Positions 8,759 to 18,011 of a stretch of DNA of 64,000 nucleotides are shown in pieces. The notes below the pieces were generated by a model, which was not told the origin of the DNA, made no database searches, and worked only from the letters and a program-made list of their open reading frames with translations. Numbering within the stretch: position 1 is the first letter of the stretch; each line of letters opens with the position of its first letter. The DNA is from Cetobacterium somerae (GTDB taxonomy: Bacteria > Fusobacteriota > Fusobacteriia > Fusobacteriales > Fusobacteriaceae), in NCBI RefSeq assembly GCF_022430525.1, contig NZ_CP092520.1, positions 640,843 through 704,842 on the forward strand. The letters run 5' to 3'. A program made the position numbers and the translations under genes.

Positions 8759-8835
8759 GCCTAGATAGCTCAGTTGGCTAGAGCACCCGGTTCATACCCG
8801 GGCGGTCGAAGGTTCGAATCCTTTTCTAGGCACCA
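8759..8835 (+). tRNA. tRNA-Met (CAU)
   Basis: A 77-base cloverleaf: acceptor GCCTAGA / TCTAGGC, discriminator A and encoded CCA. The anticodon loop TTCATAC gives CAT. A normal G1-C72 pair argues against the initiator. Elongator methionine is most likely, but a lysidine-modified isoleucine tRNA cannot be fully excluded by eye. Confidence 0.88.
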
Positions 8836-8845
8836 TTTGAAATTT

Positions 8846-8872
8846 AAACTCTGTAAAAAGAGTTTTTTTTAT
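8846..8872 (+). terminator. Terminator of the tRNA operon
   Basis: A stem AAACTCT / AGAGTTT with a 6-base loop is followed by eight or more T, ten bases after the last tRNA. Confidence 0.8.
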
Positions 8873-8892
8873 TTTTTGTAACTTTATAATAA

Positions 8893-8924
8893 AAAATCTA
8901 CCAATATTTCTATCAGTAGATTTT
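8893..8924 (-). terminator. Terminator of the patatin-chitinase transcript
   Basis: A perfect 9-bp stem AAAATCTAC / GTAGATTTT, with a T-rich tail reading leftward, overlaps the stop codon of the phospholipase gene. Confidence 0.8.
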
Positions 8925-9936
8925 AGTGATTCAATATAAGTTGTAAAACTATATCATCTAATTTATCTTTATTATTTTTTATAAATTCATAAGCGTCATG
9001 AGAAAGGTTTTCAATATTATCTTTAGATTTATTGTCGAGCTCTAAAGAAGCTTTGTATAATCTAGGATTTAATCTATAGTAGTTCCATTTATTTTTAGAT
9101 GAATCAAATATTTTTCTCAAAACGAAATCATCTGTATTAGATTGTGCTGAGAAAAGAATATCGATAATAGGGACTACCCATTTTGCACCACCTTTAGTTT
9201 TAAGGTGTTCATAGTTTTTGTACCCTTCTTTTTTACCTGTTCCAATAGAGATAAGAATCATGTCATCAGATCCAGGAAAAGATGGCTTATCCTCTTTTAG
9301 ATGTTTTTTAAAATCAATATTTCTAGCTTCAGCATATGCAATAAGAGCTGGATTGTTAGCAAAAATTCCTCCATCAATACAATTATAAATATCATTATTT
9401 AGAGATATTAATCTTTTAGCATTAAAATAAACAGGAGCTGATGAAGTGGCTATAACAACATCTTTTAGTTTGAAATTTTTCAAAGGTTTTCTTTTAGCGT
9501 TTAAACTATCAAAAAATATTTCTTTAGCTCTAATTAAGTCATAAGAGGTTGACATGAAAGGTTTTACGGTATCACTTAAATTGATATCTCCAAATAGGGA
9601 TTCTGCTAGTTCTTCAAGAGCTTTTGTAGAGTATTTAGGACGAAGGATTCCACCAAAAGATGAAACCCTTCTTATTATATTTTTTTTAAAAATTTTATCT
9701 CCACAATTTTTATAAAGCTCTACAATTTCTTGAGCACTATGATAATTAGGTGATGTATAAAGGGCTCCAAGAATACCACCAGTACTTGTTCCTACAATTA
9801 AATCAAAATATTCATGAAGATATACTTTTTGTCCTACCTTTTTTGAAATTTCATTTTCCAAGTATTCACAAATAATAGCTGGAATAATTCCTTTTACACC
9901 ACCACCATCAATAGATAAAATTCTAAGTTTTTTCAT
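8923..9936 (-). CDS. Patatin-like phospholipase
   Basis: 337 residues with a patatin domain over most of the length. All catalytic elements are present: oxyanion-hole motif DGGGVKG at residues 10-16, nucleophile Ser51 in GTSTGG, and Asp188 in DGGIFANNP. Such enzymes are Ser-Asp dyad lipid acyl hydrolases. There is no signal peptide or membrane helix. The gene begins seven bases after the GH18 chitinase stop, in a leftward operon of two chitinases and this lipase, which suggests a joint role in attacking host or prey barriers. No nucleotide cyclase gene lies nearby, so an anti-phage CBASS role (CapV type) is not supported. Confidence 0.9.
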   Translation of the reverse strand: MKKLRILSIDGGGVKGIIPAIICEYLENEISKKVGQKVYLHEYFDLIVGTSTGGILGALYTSPNYHSAQEIVELYKNCGDKIFKKNIIRRVSSFGGILRPKYSTKALEELAESLFGDINLSDTVKPFMSTSYDLIRAKEIFFDSLNAKRKPLKNFKLKDVVIATSSAPVYFNAKRLISLNNDIYNCIDGGIFANNPALIAYAEARNIDFKKHLKEDKPSFPGSDDMILISIGTGKKEGYKNYEHLKTKGGAKWVVPIIDILFSAQSNTDDFVLRKIFDSSKNKWNYYRLNPRLYKASLELDNKSKDNIENLSHDAYEFIKNNKDKLDDIVLQLILNH

Positions 9937-9943
9937 AAAATCA

Positions 9944-12229
9944 CTATTTAATAATAGGTGCTAAAGCATTTTTAAATTGCCAGTTGTGATATTTATCCCA
10001 ATCGATACTCCAAGTCATAAATCCTTTGACATTAGAATATCCTCTTCTTTGAACTTCTCTCCAAGCTTCAACAAAAACATTCATGTCGTTAATTGCACCA
10101 GTTCCAGCGGCTCCAACACCAGATGGTAATCCAATAGCTAAAATTTCCTCTGGAATAGGACCAATAGGGAATAGTTGTGCATATTGTCCTCCCCATGCAG
10201 GACCGTCGTGTCCTTTAATAAGAGCTTCAGTAAACTCAGGAATGAATCTAGCTTGATTTTTACAATCAATAGCTACTCCACTACCATCAAATGGATAAAC
10301 ACCAGTTCCAGGAGCATTGTAGTATTGAGGGTGTATTGTTGTTATTAAATGTTTTGTTTCTCTAATAAGATCAATATATAAACTTCCGAATCCAGTGCTT
10401 ATTAAATAAGCAACTTCAGGAGCCATAGAATAGATAAAGTTAGGATCTTTAGCTCTAAAGTATTCAATAATTTCTTTTATAGCTTGAACAACATGCGATG
10501 TTCCATTTTGAGCACTTTGTCCTTCAAGGTCTACGTCAAATCCATTAAATCCATACTCTTCAATGATATTAATAACACCATTTTTAAAGATTTCTTTATC
10601 TGAATCTGATTTTATATGGAATACACCATTTTGTCCACCAACAGCGATAATAACATTATGTCCTTTGGCTTTCATTCTTGCAACTTTTTCTTTAAATTGA
10701 GCTTTTGTAACAGCTTTACTTGCTTCTGGATCAAAAACAGGTGTTAAGTAGTCATTAGCATGTTCGATAAAAGATACAACTATTGTATCGTATTCAGTTG
10801 GAGTTTCTTCAAGATCGATATATGATGTAGGACCATTTCCTCCCCATGAAGACCAATAACCAATTAAAGATTTTTTAGAACTTCCTGTTGACTCTTTTGT
10901 TATTGTAAGTATATTTGTTTGGTAATATGTTATAGTTGAAGCATTTTTTCCAGCAAATACTAATTGAACAGTATTATTTCCAGTTAGCAGTGGCAGTGAT
11001 GTAACTTCAAGTGAAACATTAACCATAGAAGATCTTCTTGTAAACTCTACAGGTTTTGTAGCAGATTTAAATCCATTAACATAGATTGCATATTCAGTAT
11101 GAATATCTAAAGATGGAATTGAAACTGTTCCTAAAAGTTGAGTGTTGTCTCCATTTAAATAGATTGCCTCTACATCTGTTGCTCCAATTAAAGGTAATCT
11201 TTCTGGAAAGTTTACAGTTGGAACTTCAGGATCAACTGGTGGATCAACAGGAGGTTCAGGATTTGTTCCTCCACCTTCTACAGTTTCACCGTTTATAATA
11301 AGAGTTATTGGTTGTCCGTTTAAAGTAGCATTAGAAGCAACTTTAGTATCAAAAGGAGCACCAGTACCATTTATTCCATCAATTTTAAAAGATCCATTAG
11401 GTCCTAAATTAAAGTGAGGAGCACCAGACCAATCTGATCCAGAAGTTATAGATATTCTATTACCAGTTTTAGAAGCATTAATCTGCCACTGAGAAAGTCC
11501 AGCCGCAGGAGAATCAAAACTTAATTCCCATTTGCCACCATAGTTTTCATTTGAATGAGATATTAATTCCATAGCAGCACTAAATCCATTGTTCCAAGAC
11601 TGACTTGAAGTGAATTTTAATGTAGCTACATTGTCACCAGTTGGTGGAGGAATAATAACATCTTCTTTAATTGTAACTAAGTTTGATGATTTTGTTATTT
11701 GCTCTAATGATTGTGCACCTCTATAAGAGAAGATAGCCTCAACAATATAATCTCCTGGAGTTAAAATAGTAGAGAAACTAATAGTTTCCACAGGAGTAGT
11801 TGTTGTTTTTTGTTCAATAGTATTTCTAACAGAAGTTTTTAAGTTATATGTAACCTGAGTTAATCTATTTTGAGAATCAGATATTGATTTTGTAACAACA
11901 GAAGCTTTTTTCTCTGTAGTAGTTAATTCAACAGTTCCTATAGTAGGTACTATAATTTCTGGATCAACAGGAGGTTCTGGAGGAATAGTATCTCCGTCTA
12001 AATCAAATATATTTTTTTCAACATTTGAAAGTAATTCTTTAATTTCAAAAAAGTATATAATAGATGACTCCATATTTAAGCTATTTATTTTATTTTTTAA
12101 TTCTATTAATTGGATATTTAAAGATTCAAGTTCGTTACCTGCATCAACAAATCTCTTTTTTAAATTGTTATAATGATTTAAAACATTTGTAAAATGTGAT
12201 TTTATATTTTGTATTTCTAAAGTATTCAT
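9944..12229 (-). CDS. GH18 chitinase with Ig-like and CBM2-like modules, no signal peptide
   Basis: 761 residues. Residues 1-90 are helical and charged and share the element FFEIKELLSNVEKNIFDL with the neighbouring chitinase. Residues about 95-195 look like an Ig-like beta domain. Residues about 200-313 resemble a CBM2-type carbohydrate-binding module (WNNGFSAAMEL, KWELSF, WQINASKTGNRISI). A Pro-rich linker, a second Ig-like domain (about 342-450) and a GH18 barrel (about 453-761) follow. The GH18 signature FDVDLE places the catalytic acid at Glu569. The start codon follows GAGGAG, and no export signal is seen. It is in an operon with the upstream chitinase and downstream patatin. Chitin or another GlcNAc polymer is the likely substrate. 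Confidence 0.9.
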   Translation of the reverse strand: MNTLEIQNIKSHFTNVLNHYNNLKKRFVDAGNELESLNIQLIELKNKINSLNMESSIIYFFEIKELLSNVEKNIFDLDGDTIPPEPPVDPEIIVPTIGTVELTTTEKKASVVTKSISDSQNRLTQVTYNLKTSVRNTIEQKTTTTPVETISFSTILTPGDYIVEAIFSYRGAQSLEQITKSSNLVTIKEDVIIPPPTGDNVATLKFTSSQSWNNGFSAAMELISHSNENYGGKWELSFDSPAAGLSQWQINASKTGNRISITSGSDWSGAPHFNLGPNGSFKIDGINGTGAPFDTKVASNATLNGQPITLIINGETVEGGGTNPEPPVDPPVDPEVPTVNFPERLPLIGATDVEAIYLNGDNTQLLGTVSIPSLDIHTEYAIYVNGFKSATKPVEFTRRSSMVNVSLEVTSLPLLTGNNTVQLVFAGKNASTITYYQTNILTITKESTGSSKKSLIGYWSSWGGNGPTSYIDLEETPTEYDTIVVSFIEHANDYLTPVFDPEASKAVTKAQFKEKVARMKAKGHNVIIAVGGQNGVFHIKSDSDKEIFKNGVINIIEEYGFNGFDVDLEGQSAQNGTSHVVQAIKEIIEYFRAKDPNFIYSMAPEVAYLISTGFGSLYIDLIRETKHLITTIHPQYYNAPGTGVYPFDGSGVAIDCKNQARFIPEFTEALIKGHDGPAWGGQYAQLFPIGPIPEEILAIGLPSGVGAAGTGAINDMNVFVEAWREVQRRGYSNVKGFMTWSIDWDKYHNWQFKNALAPIIK

Positions 12230-12247
12230 TGCACACTCCTCGTTAAA

Positions 12248-14374
12248 TTATAGTGTAGCTTCTTTCCAAGCTTCATTTGATGATGGTGGTTGATCCCATG
12301 CAGAAACATACCAACCATTAACATAATATTTACCATTGTAGTAAACTTTCGTATTTGAATTTGGGTAACTCATTGATTCATGCCAAACTGGAGTACCATT
12401 ATAAATTCCAGAATCTGCTGAAAAAACTAGTGGAGAAACCTCAGTGTTTGTATTATTATAAATTTGGAAAGCTTTAGTAAAAGCTAGTTCTTCTTGAGTT
12501 AAACCAGTAGAGTCAGGACCGTTAACTTCTGAACCATTATTTGCTTTATCTCTATTTGCAGACCAGAAAGTTATCATTCCAACATTTTTAGTTTTACAAA
12601 AATTAATAACAGGAGTAACATCTTCTAAGAAAAATGTATTAAAAGCTCCAGTGTCATTTATTCCAATCTCAGGACAGATTCCAATCATAGCCCAAAGTTC
12701 ATCATCAGTTTTTGTAATTCCATTGTTACTATAAAGAGTTCTTAATTGTGAATGAAGGTTTGTCATAGCTGAAATTGCTTGTTCGGCCATATTTCCAGAG
12801 TAAGCACCACCGTAACACATAGCCATTATATTAACTCCTTCGATCTCAACACCTTTTTTTATAGCATCATCAATTAAAAGAATTTCATTTTGATTTAAAC
12901 CATAAGGCATAACGGGAAGTGTGAACCAAATTCCAACGTATTTATCTTCAGCTTTTAATTCATCTTGTAAAAGCTTTATAGCCATATGGTTTCTTTTGTT
13001 TTCTTCACAAGTTTCGTTACCAGAAGTTCTGTTGTGTTCCATATCGAAATCAACTCTATTTAAGTTCCAGTTATTTATGATTGATTTGTATTTATTTTTT
13101 AAGTCTTGAATATCTGTGATAACTTCATTTAAGTAGGGACCGTTAAGTCCACCAAAAGATATACAAACATCTCCACCCATAGATCTTAATCTTTCTATAT
13201 CTTGCATAAGTCCAGCATTAGTTCCTTTGTTACCAGGTAAATTTATATTTCCTGCCCAAGCTGGATTTTTGTTAGAGTCCGCAGTTATAAAACCTAAATT
13301 ATAAAATTGAACACCAGTTATTTTCGATTTGTCTGCTAATCCAAATTTAGAATTAACGTCATCTCTAGCAGCATCTACAAAAGGAGCAAAAATACCTCTA
13401 GGCCATTTTTTACTTGGTGTAGGTTCAGGATCCGGAGTTGGATCTGGATTAGGATCTGGGTTAGTTGTATTTTCTTTGATAGTTATAGTATTAGATTTCA
13501 ATAAAATTTCACCAATTCTAGAACCAATATTATATTTACAATTACAGTTGAAGAAATAATTCCCATCAGTAACATTTGCAAATTGAATATGTTCAAAAGG
13601 GTTGGTATTAGTGATTGTTTCAATTGAAATATTATTTGAGTTTTTTAATGTATATACTACTTCAGTGATTGCAGAATCTTTATCTACAATTTTAGTCAGT
13701 AAACCTTTTGGAGTACTTTCAAAAGCTGTTAAAGCTGCACAACAAATACTAGGAACTTCTTTATCAACTAATTGAATTATAACTGTATTTGATTTGAGAG
13801 TTTTACTTTGAATAACCTCATTATCTCCATCGTAGTAATAAGTTGCTATAAAGTAAAAAGATCCGTGGTCTCTGAAGTTAAAATCTACATTAAACATAGA
13901 TTCAGGTAAAGAGATATGTACCACTTCGTTAGTTCCAGATGATGATTCTTTGTATAATCTATATTCAACACTGTTTAATCTAATTTCAGGATCAACAATA
14001 TCTTTTAAAGATCCAGTTAAAGTAAGACCAGTATCTTCTAAAATAGCAGTTCTAATTTCAGGAATTACAATTTCAGGAACTTCAGGTTCACTTACTTCGA
14101 TTATATGTTCTAAATCGAAAATCATTTTTTCTACATCATAAGCAAGAGCTTTTATTTCGAAAAAATCATTAATGTTATTAGCACTATTTAGATTATTTGA
14201 TAAATTTACTAAAAGTTCTAATTTATTTTTTGTCATATTATATTCTGGATTTGATGAAACAATATCCATTATTAGGTTCATACTTGTCTGAAGAGTCTTA
14301 AACTTGTCAAAAAGTGATGAAATTTTACTTTTTAAGTCATTGACTTGAAAATCTAGTTCGTTATTCGAATTCAA
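12248..14374 (-). CDS. GH18 chitinase with C-terminal chitin-binding module, no signal peptide
   Basis: 708 residues from TTG 14374, preceded by AGGAGG with slightly long spacing. Residues 1-100 are a helical region ending FFEIKALAYDVEKMIFDLE, matching the next chitinase. Two Ig-like segments follow (about 108-205 and 210-300), then a Pro/Asp-rich linker. The GH18 barrel (about 325-630) carries VDFDMEHN, giving the D442-x-D444-x-E446 signature with Glu446 as acid, and SFGGLNGP as the second barrel motif. The last 55 residues have the Trp/Tyr spacing of a CBM5/12 chitin-binding domain (VYYNGKYYVNGWYVSAWDQP). There is no signal peptide. It is first gene of the leftward operon. Confidence 0.9.
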   Translation of the reverse strand: MNSNNELDFQVNDLKSKISSLFDKFKTLQTSMNLIMDIVSSNPEYNMTKNKLELLVNLSNNLNSANNINDFFEIKALAYDVEKMIFDLEHIIEVSEPEVPEIVIPEIRTAILEDTGLTLTGSLKDIVDPEIRLNSVEYRLYKESSSGTNEVVHISLPESMFNVDFNFRDHGSFYFIATYYYDGDNEVIQSKTLKSNTVIIQLVDKEVPSICCAALTAFESTPKGLLTKIVDKDSAITEVVYTLKNSNNISIETITNTNPFEHIQFANVTDGNYFFNCNCKYNIGSRIGEILLKSNTITIKENTTNPDPNPDPTPDPEPTPSKKWPRGIFAPFVDAARDDVNSKFGLADKSKITGVQFYNLGFITADSNKNPAWAGNINLPGNKGTNAGLMQDIERLRSMGGDVCISFGGLNGPYLNEVITDIQDLKNKYKSIINNWNLNRVDFDMEHNRTSGNETCEENKRNHMAIKLLQDELKAEDKYVGIWFTLPVMPYGLNQNEILLIDDAIKKGVEIEGVNIMAMCYGGAYSGNMAEQAISAMTNLHSQLRTLYSNNGITKTDDELWAMIGICPEIGINDTGAFNTFFLEDVTPVINFCKTKNVGMITFWSANRDKANNGSEVNGPDSTGLTQEELAFTKAFQIYNNTNTEVSPLVFSADSGIYNGTPVWHESMSYPNSNTKVYYNGKYYVNGWYVSAWDQPPSSNEAWKEATL

Positions 14375-14493
14375 AATAGATTGACCTCCTAGTTTTTTAT
14401 GGTTATTTATACTAATTCCATAGATTGAAATTATTATTTTAATAAAAAGAAAAAATATTTCAAAAGAATTTAAAATTTATGATAAGTGAATTT

Positions 14494-14522
14494 ATATTAA
14501 CATAACTGGATTAAAAATTCAA
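14494..14522 (-). promoter_or_regulatory. Promoter of the leftward chitinase-patatin operon
   Basis: On the minus strand TTGAAT and TAATAT are separated by exactly 17 bases, giving a good vegetative-type promoter about 120 bases before the chitinase start. A 12-base repeat ATGATAAGTGAA begins at 14479 beside the -10. Confidence 0.5.
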
Positions 14523-14621
14523 ACTAAAAAATAAATAAAATATAAAACCTTATTTAAAGGGATAAAAAGCTAGTGAAAATGCATGGTTAAAAAATATATA
14601 TAAAATTTTTTAAAAATATTG

Positions 14622-14650
14622 TTGATTATTTTAAATAAAAACTGTATTAT
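14622..14650 (+). promoter_or_regulatory. Promoter of the rightward coiled-coil/chitinase/M60 block
   Basis: TTGATT and TATTAT are separated by 17 bases. The rest of the 370-base divergent gap is very AT-rich. A second copy of ATGATAAGTGAA, identical to the one at 14479, lies at 14737-14748. Confidence 0.5.
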
Positions 14651-14785
14651 ATTTTCATAAATGTTTAAAAAAGTGAAATATAGTTTAATTTTAAGGGCTA
14701 TATTTTGAATTATATTTTAAAAAGAAAAAAGAAAACATGATAAGTGAAAATATTTAAAGATATTTTTATAATGAAAGGAGATAGT

Positions 14786-15208
14786 ATGTTCTTTAATAAG
14801 AAAAATAAAGAGCTAAAAAAAGAAGTTGCTAATCTAACTGCCATAAATAAAGAATATGAAGAAAAATGTGAATATTATCAAGAAAAATATTTACAAATTA
14901 AAACAGAATATGTTGAAGCTCTGAAAAGAAACGAAAACTTTAATAATGCTTTTAGAGAAAGCTTTTCAGAATTATCTTCAAAATTAATATCGGTAGAGAT
15001 TACACTTTCTAAATTAGAAGAAAAAAATAAAGAGTTTTCTAAAACAGAAACTTTAGTAAGAAAATTTCAAGATCTTGAAGGTGATTTAATAAAATTATCA
15101 AGAGAAATTGGAAGATTATCAACATTTTTAGAGAAACACACAAATTTTAATAAAGAAACATCAACTTATCAAGCAAATCTTGAAAAATCATACAGAATGT
15201 TTAAATAA
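14786..15208 (+). CDS. Small coiled-coil protein of the chitinase/M60 locus
   Basis: 140 residues from ATG 14786, chosen because AAAGGAG lies just before it; the frame is open from 14744. Almost the entire product is predicted helix with heptad Leu/Ile spacing (KNKELKKEVANLTAINKEYEEK... SELSSKLISVEITLSKLEEKNKEF), so it probably forms a long coiled coil. It has no signal peptide, membrane segment or enzymatic motif. It is first gene of the rightward block and lies 24 bases before the third chitinase, so co-expression is likely. A structural, chaperone or tethering role for the exported enzymes is possible but unproven. Confidence 0.7.
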   Translation: MFFNKKNKELKKEVANLTAINKEYEEKCEYYQEKYLQIKTEYVEALKRNENFNNAFRESFSELSSKLISVEITLSKLEEKNKEFSKTETLVRKFQDLEGDLIKLSREIGRLSTFLEKHTNFNKETSTYQANLEKSYRMFK

Positions 15209-15232
15209 AAATTTATTAAATGGAGGACAAAA

Positions 15233-17944
15233 TTGCAAATGAAAAGAACAAATAATGACTTATTTCCTGTTGTAGATAAAGAACAAGAGTTCCAAAAGAT
15301 ATATAACAACACAATAGAAAAAGTTAATTTTATAAATAGCAAGTATTCAACTATTCATAATGGAGTAGCTTGTGAAGAGCTAGATCCAATGATTGAAAAA
15401 ATGAATAACTTCGTATTAAATCTTAGTAGAGTAACAAAATTAGAAGAGTACCTTTCTTTTAAGTTGTTAGTACAAAATATTTTAAAACTTCTTGGAGAGT
15501 GTGATCACGAAGGAACATTACCACCTATTCCAGAGCTAGAACCTACAGTTTTAAGTGCTATTTTAAAAAATATAAATAAAAATTTAACAGGAGAATTAAC
15601 TTTAGGTGAAAATGCACATCTAATAACTTCTGTTGAGTATGAGTTATATAAAAATAATACAAGAGTAGAGAAAATTACAACTAATTCAGGATCTCAAATT
15701 GCAAACTTTGCATCAAATACACCTGGAACATATCAATTTATAGCAAAATATTATTGGGCTGATAAATTTAAACAGATTACATCAAATACAGTTATAGTTG
15801 AAGAGGATGTAGTAATACCTCCACCAGTTGAAGGAGATTTCCCAGCAACATTACCATATTCAAATTTGTGGGCACATACAGTTAATACAAATGGAAATTA
15901 CGAGATAACACTTAATAATACTTGGGGAGTTATTGATAGTAAATTGGCTGTTTACTTAGATGGAGAGTTAACAGAAGTATTAGCGACAAACTTTACAGCA
16001 GGAAACAAAGGTTCGGCTAAAAATACAGTGTCAGCTTCTAAATATCCTTCAAACAAAGATTTAAAATTTGTTTACAGAGTTACATATGTAAGAGATGAAA
16101 AAACAAATGATAAAGTTGTAGTTTATTATAAGAGTACAACAGGTACAATTGAAGTAGCTACTCCAGATGGAGGAGTAAAATATTGTAAATATCCAGAGTG
16201 GAGTCCAGAAATCGAGTACGGATCACCTACAAATAAAATAGTGTTTTATCAAGGATTCCATTTTAAGCATACAGGGTGGGCAACAACAGGAGAATCACCA
16301 AAATTAAATGGAGACTGGTCACCATGGACAAAGTTGTCAGTGGCAGAAGAGAGTTCAATTGCTTGTCCTGGAAATCACTTAATGGATTCAGCAGGAACAA
16401 AACCAAATGCTCATTTAGAGCCAATGAATATCTCAGAAGTTGAAGGTTTAGGATCTCCAATGGAAAAGATGCATATAACTTATACTCCAGAGTGGGGGAA
16501 ATGGGGAGGAAGAAAGTATACTCCAAAAATAACTCCATGGAATAAAATATCTCATATGCAATATGCATTCGTAGATGTAATTCCTGATTATACAGGAAAG
16601 TTCTTTACAGACAAAGATGATATATCTCATTTAGCTCAATCAGCAAGAGATGCGGTTAATGGTGCAGGAAACTTAAATGTTTCTCCAAATATATTTGATC
16701 CAGGTGCAGCATTCTCAGCTTACGGTGGAACAAATGCATTTATGACAGAGTATAACGAAATGTGTAAAAAATATCCATATGTAAAACCAATTGCATCACT
16801 AGGTGGATGGTCAAGATCAGCATTCTTTAGAGATGCAGCTCAATCAAATAAAATAGATTACTTCGTTAAGAGATGTATTGATTTTATAAGAGAGTTTAAC
16901 TTTGCTGGAATAGATATTGACTGGGAATTCCCTTGTTCAAGAAGAGATGCAGACTTAGTTGATAATAAAAATGACTTAGGAACACCAAGAGCAGCTGACG
17001 ATGAGGAAGTACTATTCACTAACTTAATGAAAGCATTAAGAGGAGCTTTAGATAAAGCAGGACAAGAGGATGGAAAATACTATTTCTTATCATGTGCTAT
17101 AGTATCAGGAAAAACTCATATTAAAAAGAGTGGAATTGGAGTGTGGCATCCAACTTGTGACTTTATTAGTTACATGACTTACGATGTACATGGAGCATTT
17201 GATCCAATATCAAATCACCAATCATATTTATTCCAAAATACAAGTGAGCCATTAGTAGAGACAAATCCACAAGATAACGCAATGTCGATTAAGGATTTAA
17301 TTGATTATGTAACAACAACTTATGGAGTACCAGCAAATAAATTAACAGTTGGAGCACCGTTTTACTCAAGAGGATGGTCAGGAATATTTATGCCAAGTTC
17401 AGGTTGGCCTACAAATATGCCAGGATTATATGTAAGAACAACTATTGATCCAGCTGCAAGTGAAACAAAAGGATGTTCAGCTCCAGGAACAATGGACGGA
17501 GGAAGAGGAGCAGGAGTTTTACCTCTACATCATTTAAATAAATTAATTAAAGGGGAAAATGTATCAGTAAGAACTTTAGATATGAATGGTCCAGCTAACC
17601 CACACGCAGGAACTATTTTAAAGGGATCAGATTTCCAATACTATTATGATGAGGCCGCTCAAGCACCTTATTTATATAATCAAACTGCAGGAATTTTCTA
17701 TACATTTGAAGACGAAAGATCAGTTGAAACAAAGTGTCAATGGATTGTAGATAATAACTTAGCAGGATTAATTTCATGGGATATTGCAATGGATGATTAT
17801 GGTATTGATATGCATAGTTCAGAAGCAACATCAGCTTATCCAACATTATACCAAGCAGAGCACTTATTAACATCAGTAATATTTGATAAGTTCAAAGCAA
17901 ACTCATTAAGATTAAACTATTTAAATAAAATAGCTAGAAGATAA
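15233..17944 (+). CDS. Large GH18 chitinase with CBM5/12 module, no signal peptide
   Basis: 903 residues. TTG 15233 is well spaced from GGAGG, and ATG 15239 is the alternative. Residues 1-100 form a helical N-terminal region related in position and pattern to those of the other two chitinases. Residues about 103-200 and 205-300 are Ig-like. Residues about 312-375 resemble a CBM5/12 chitin-binding domain (YPEWSPEIEY, VFYQGFHFKHTGWATTGESP). The GH18 barrel spans about 400-880. SLGGWS and GIDIDWEFPC are present, giving D561-x-D563-x-E565 with Glu565 as acid, and YMTYDVHG supplies the usual substrate-binding Met-Tyr-Asp. It is closest to the ChiA/ChiD-type processive enzymes by motif. No export signal is visible. 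Confidence 0.92.
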   Translation: MQMKRTNNDLFPVVDKEQEFQKIYNNTIEKVNFINSKYSTIHNGVACEELDPMIEKMNNFVLNLSRVTKLEEYLSFKLLVQNILKLLGECDHEGTLPPIPELEPTVLSAILKNINKNLTGELTLGENAHLITSVEYELYKNNTRVEKITTNSGSQIANFASNTPGTYQFIAKYYWADKFKQITSNTVIVEEDVVIPPPVEGDFPATLPYSNLWAHTVNTNGNYEITLNNTWGVIDSKLAVYLDGELTEVLATNFTAGNKGSAKNTVSASKYPSNKDLKFVYRVTYVRDEKTNDKVVVYYKSTTGTIEVATPDGGVKYCKYPEWSPEIEYGSPTNKIVFYQGFHFKHTGWATTGESPKLNGDWSPWTKLSVAEESSIACPGNHLMDSAGTKPNAHLEPMNISEVEGLGSPMEKMHITYTPEWGKWGGRKYTPKITPWNKISHMQYAFVDVIPDYTGKFFTDKDDISHLAQSARDAVNGAGNLNVSPNIFDPGAAFSAYGGTNAFMTEYNEMCKKYPYVKPIASLGGWSRSAFFRDAAQSNKIDYFVKRCIDFIREFNFAGIDIDWEFPCSRRDADLVDNKNDLGTPRAADDEEVLFTNLMKALRGALDKAGQEDGKYYFLSCAIVSGKTHIKKSGIGVWHPTCDFISYMTYDVHGAFDPISNHQSYLFQNTSEPLVETNPQDNAMSIKDLIDYVTTTYGVPANKLTVGAPFYSRGWSGIFMPSSGWPTNMPGLYVRTTIDPAASETKGCSAPGTMDGGRGAGVLPLHHLNKLIKGENVSVRTLDMNGPANPHAGTILKGSDFQYYYDEAAQAPYLYNQTAGIFYTFEDERSVETKCQWIVDNNLAGLISWDIAMDDYGIDMHSSEATSAYPTLYQAEHLLTSVIFDKFKANSLRLNYLNKIARR

Positions 17945-17950
17945 TAAAAC

Positions 17951-17980
17951 AATTAAAGGGGAGGTAACTCCCCTTTAATT
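17951..17980 (+). terminator. Strong hairpin between chitinase and M60-like gene
   Basis: A perfect 13-bp stem AATTAAAGGGGAG / CTCCCCTTTAATT with loop GTAA. The trailing sequence is ATATAAAA rather than a clean T-run, so it may attenuate or stabilise the chitinase transcript rather than fully terminate it. Confidence 0.6.
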
Positions 17981-18011
17981 ATATAAAAATCAAAATAAGG
18001 GAGTTTAAATT

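Noticed and set aside
8923..9936. Patatin lipase as a CBASS effector (CapV)
   Set aside because: No CD-NTase or accessory CBASS gene is nearby; it is co-transcribed with chitinases.
11086..11298. A Leu-rich plus-strand frame inside the chitinase
   Set aside because: Antisense shadow of the GH18 chitinase gene with repeat-like low complexity; no ribosome binding site.
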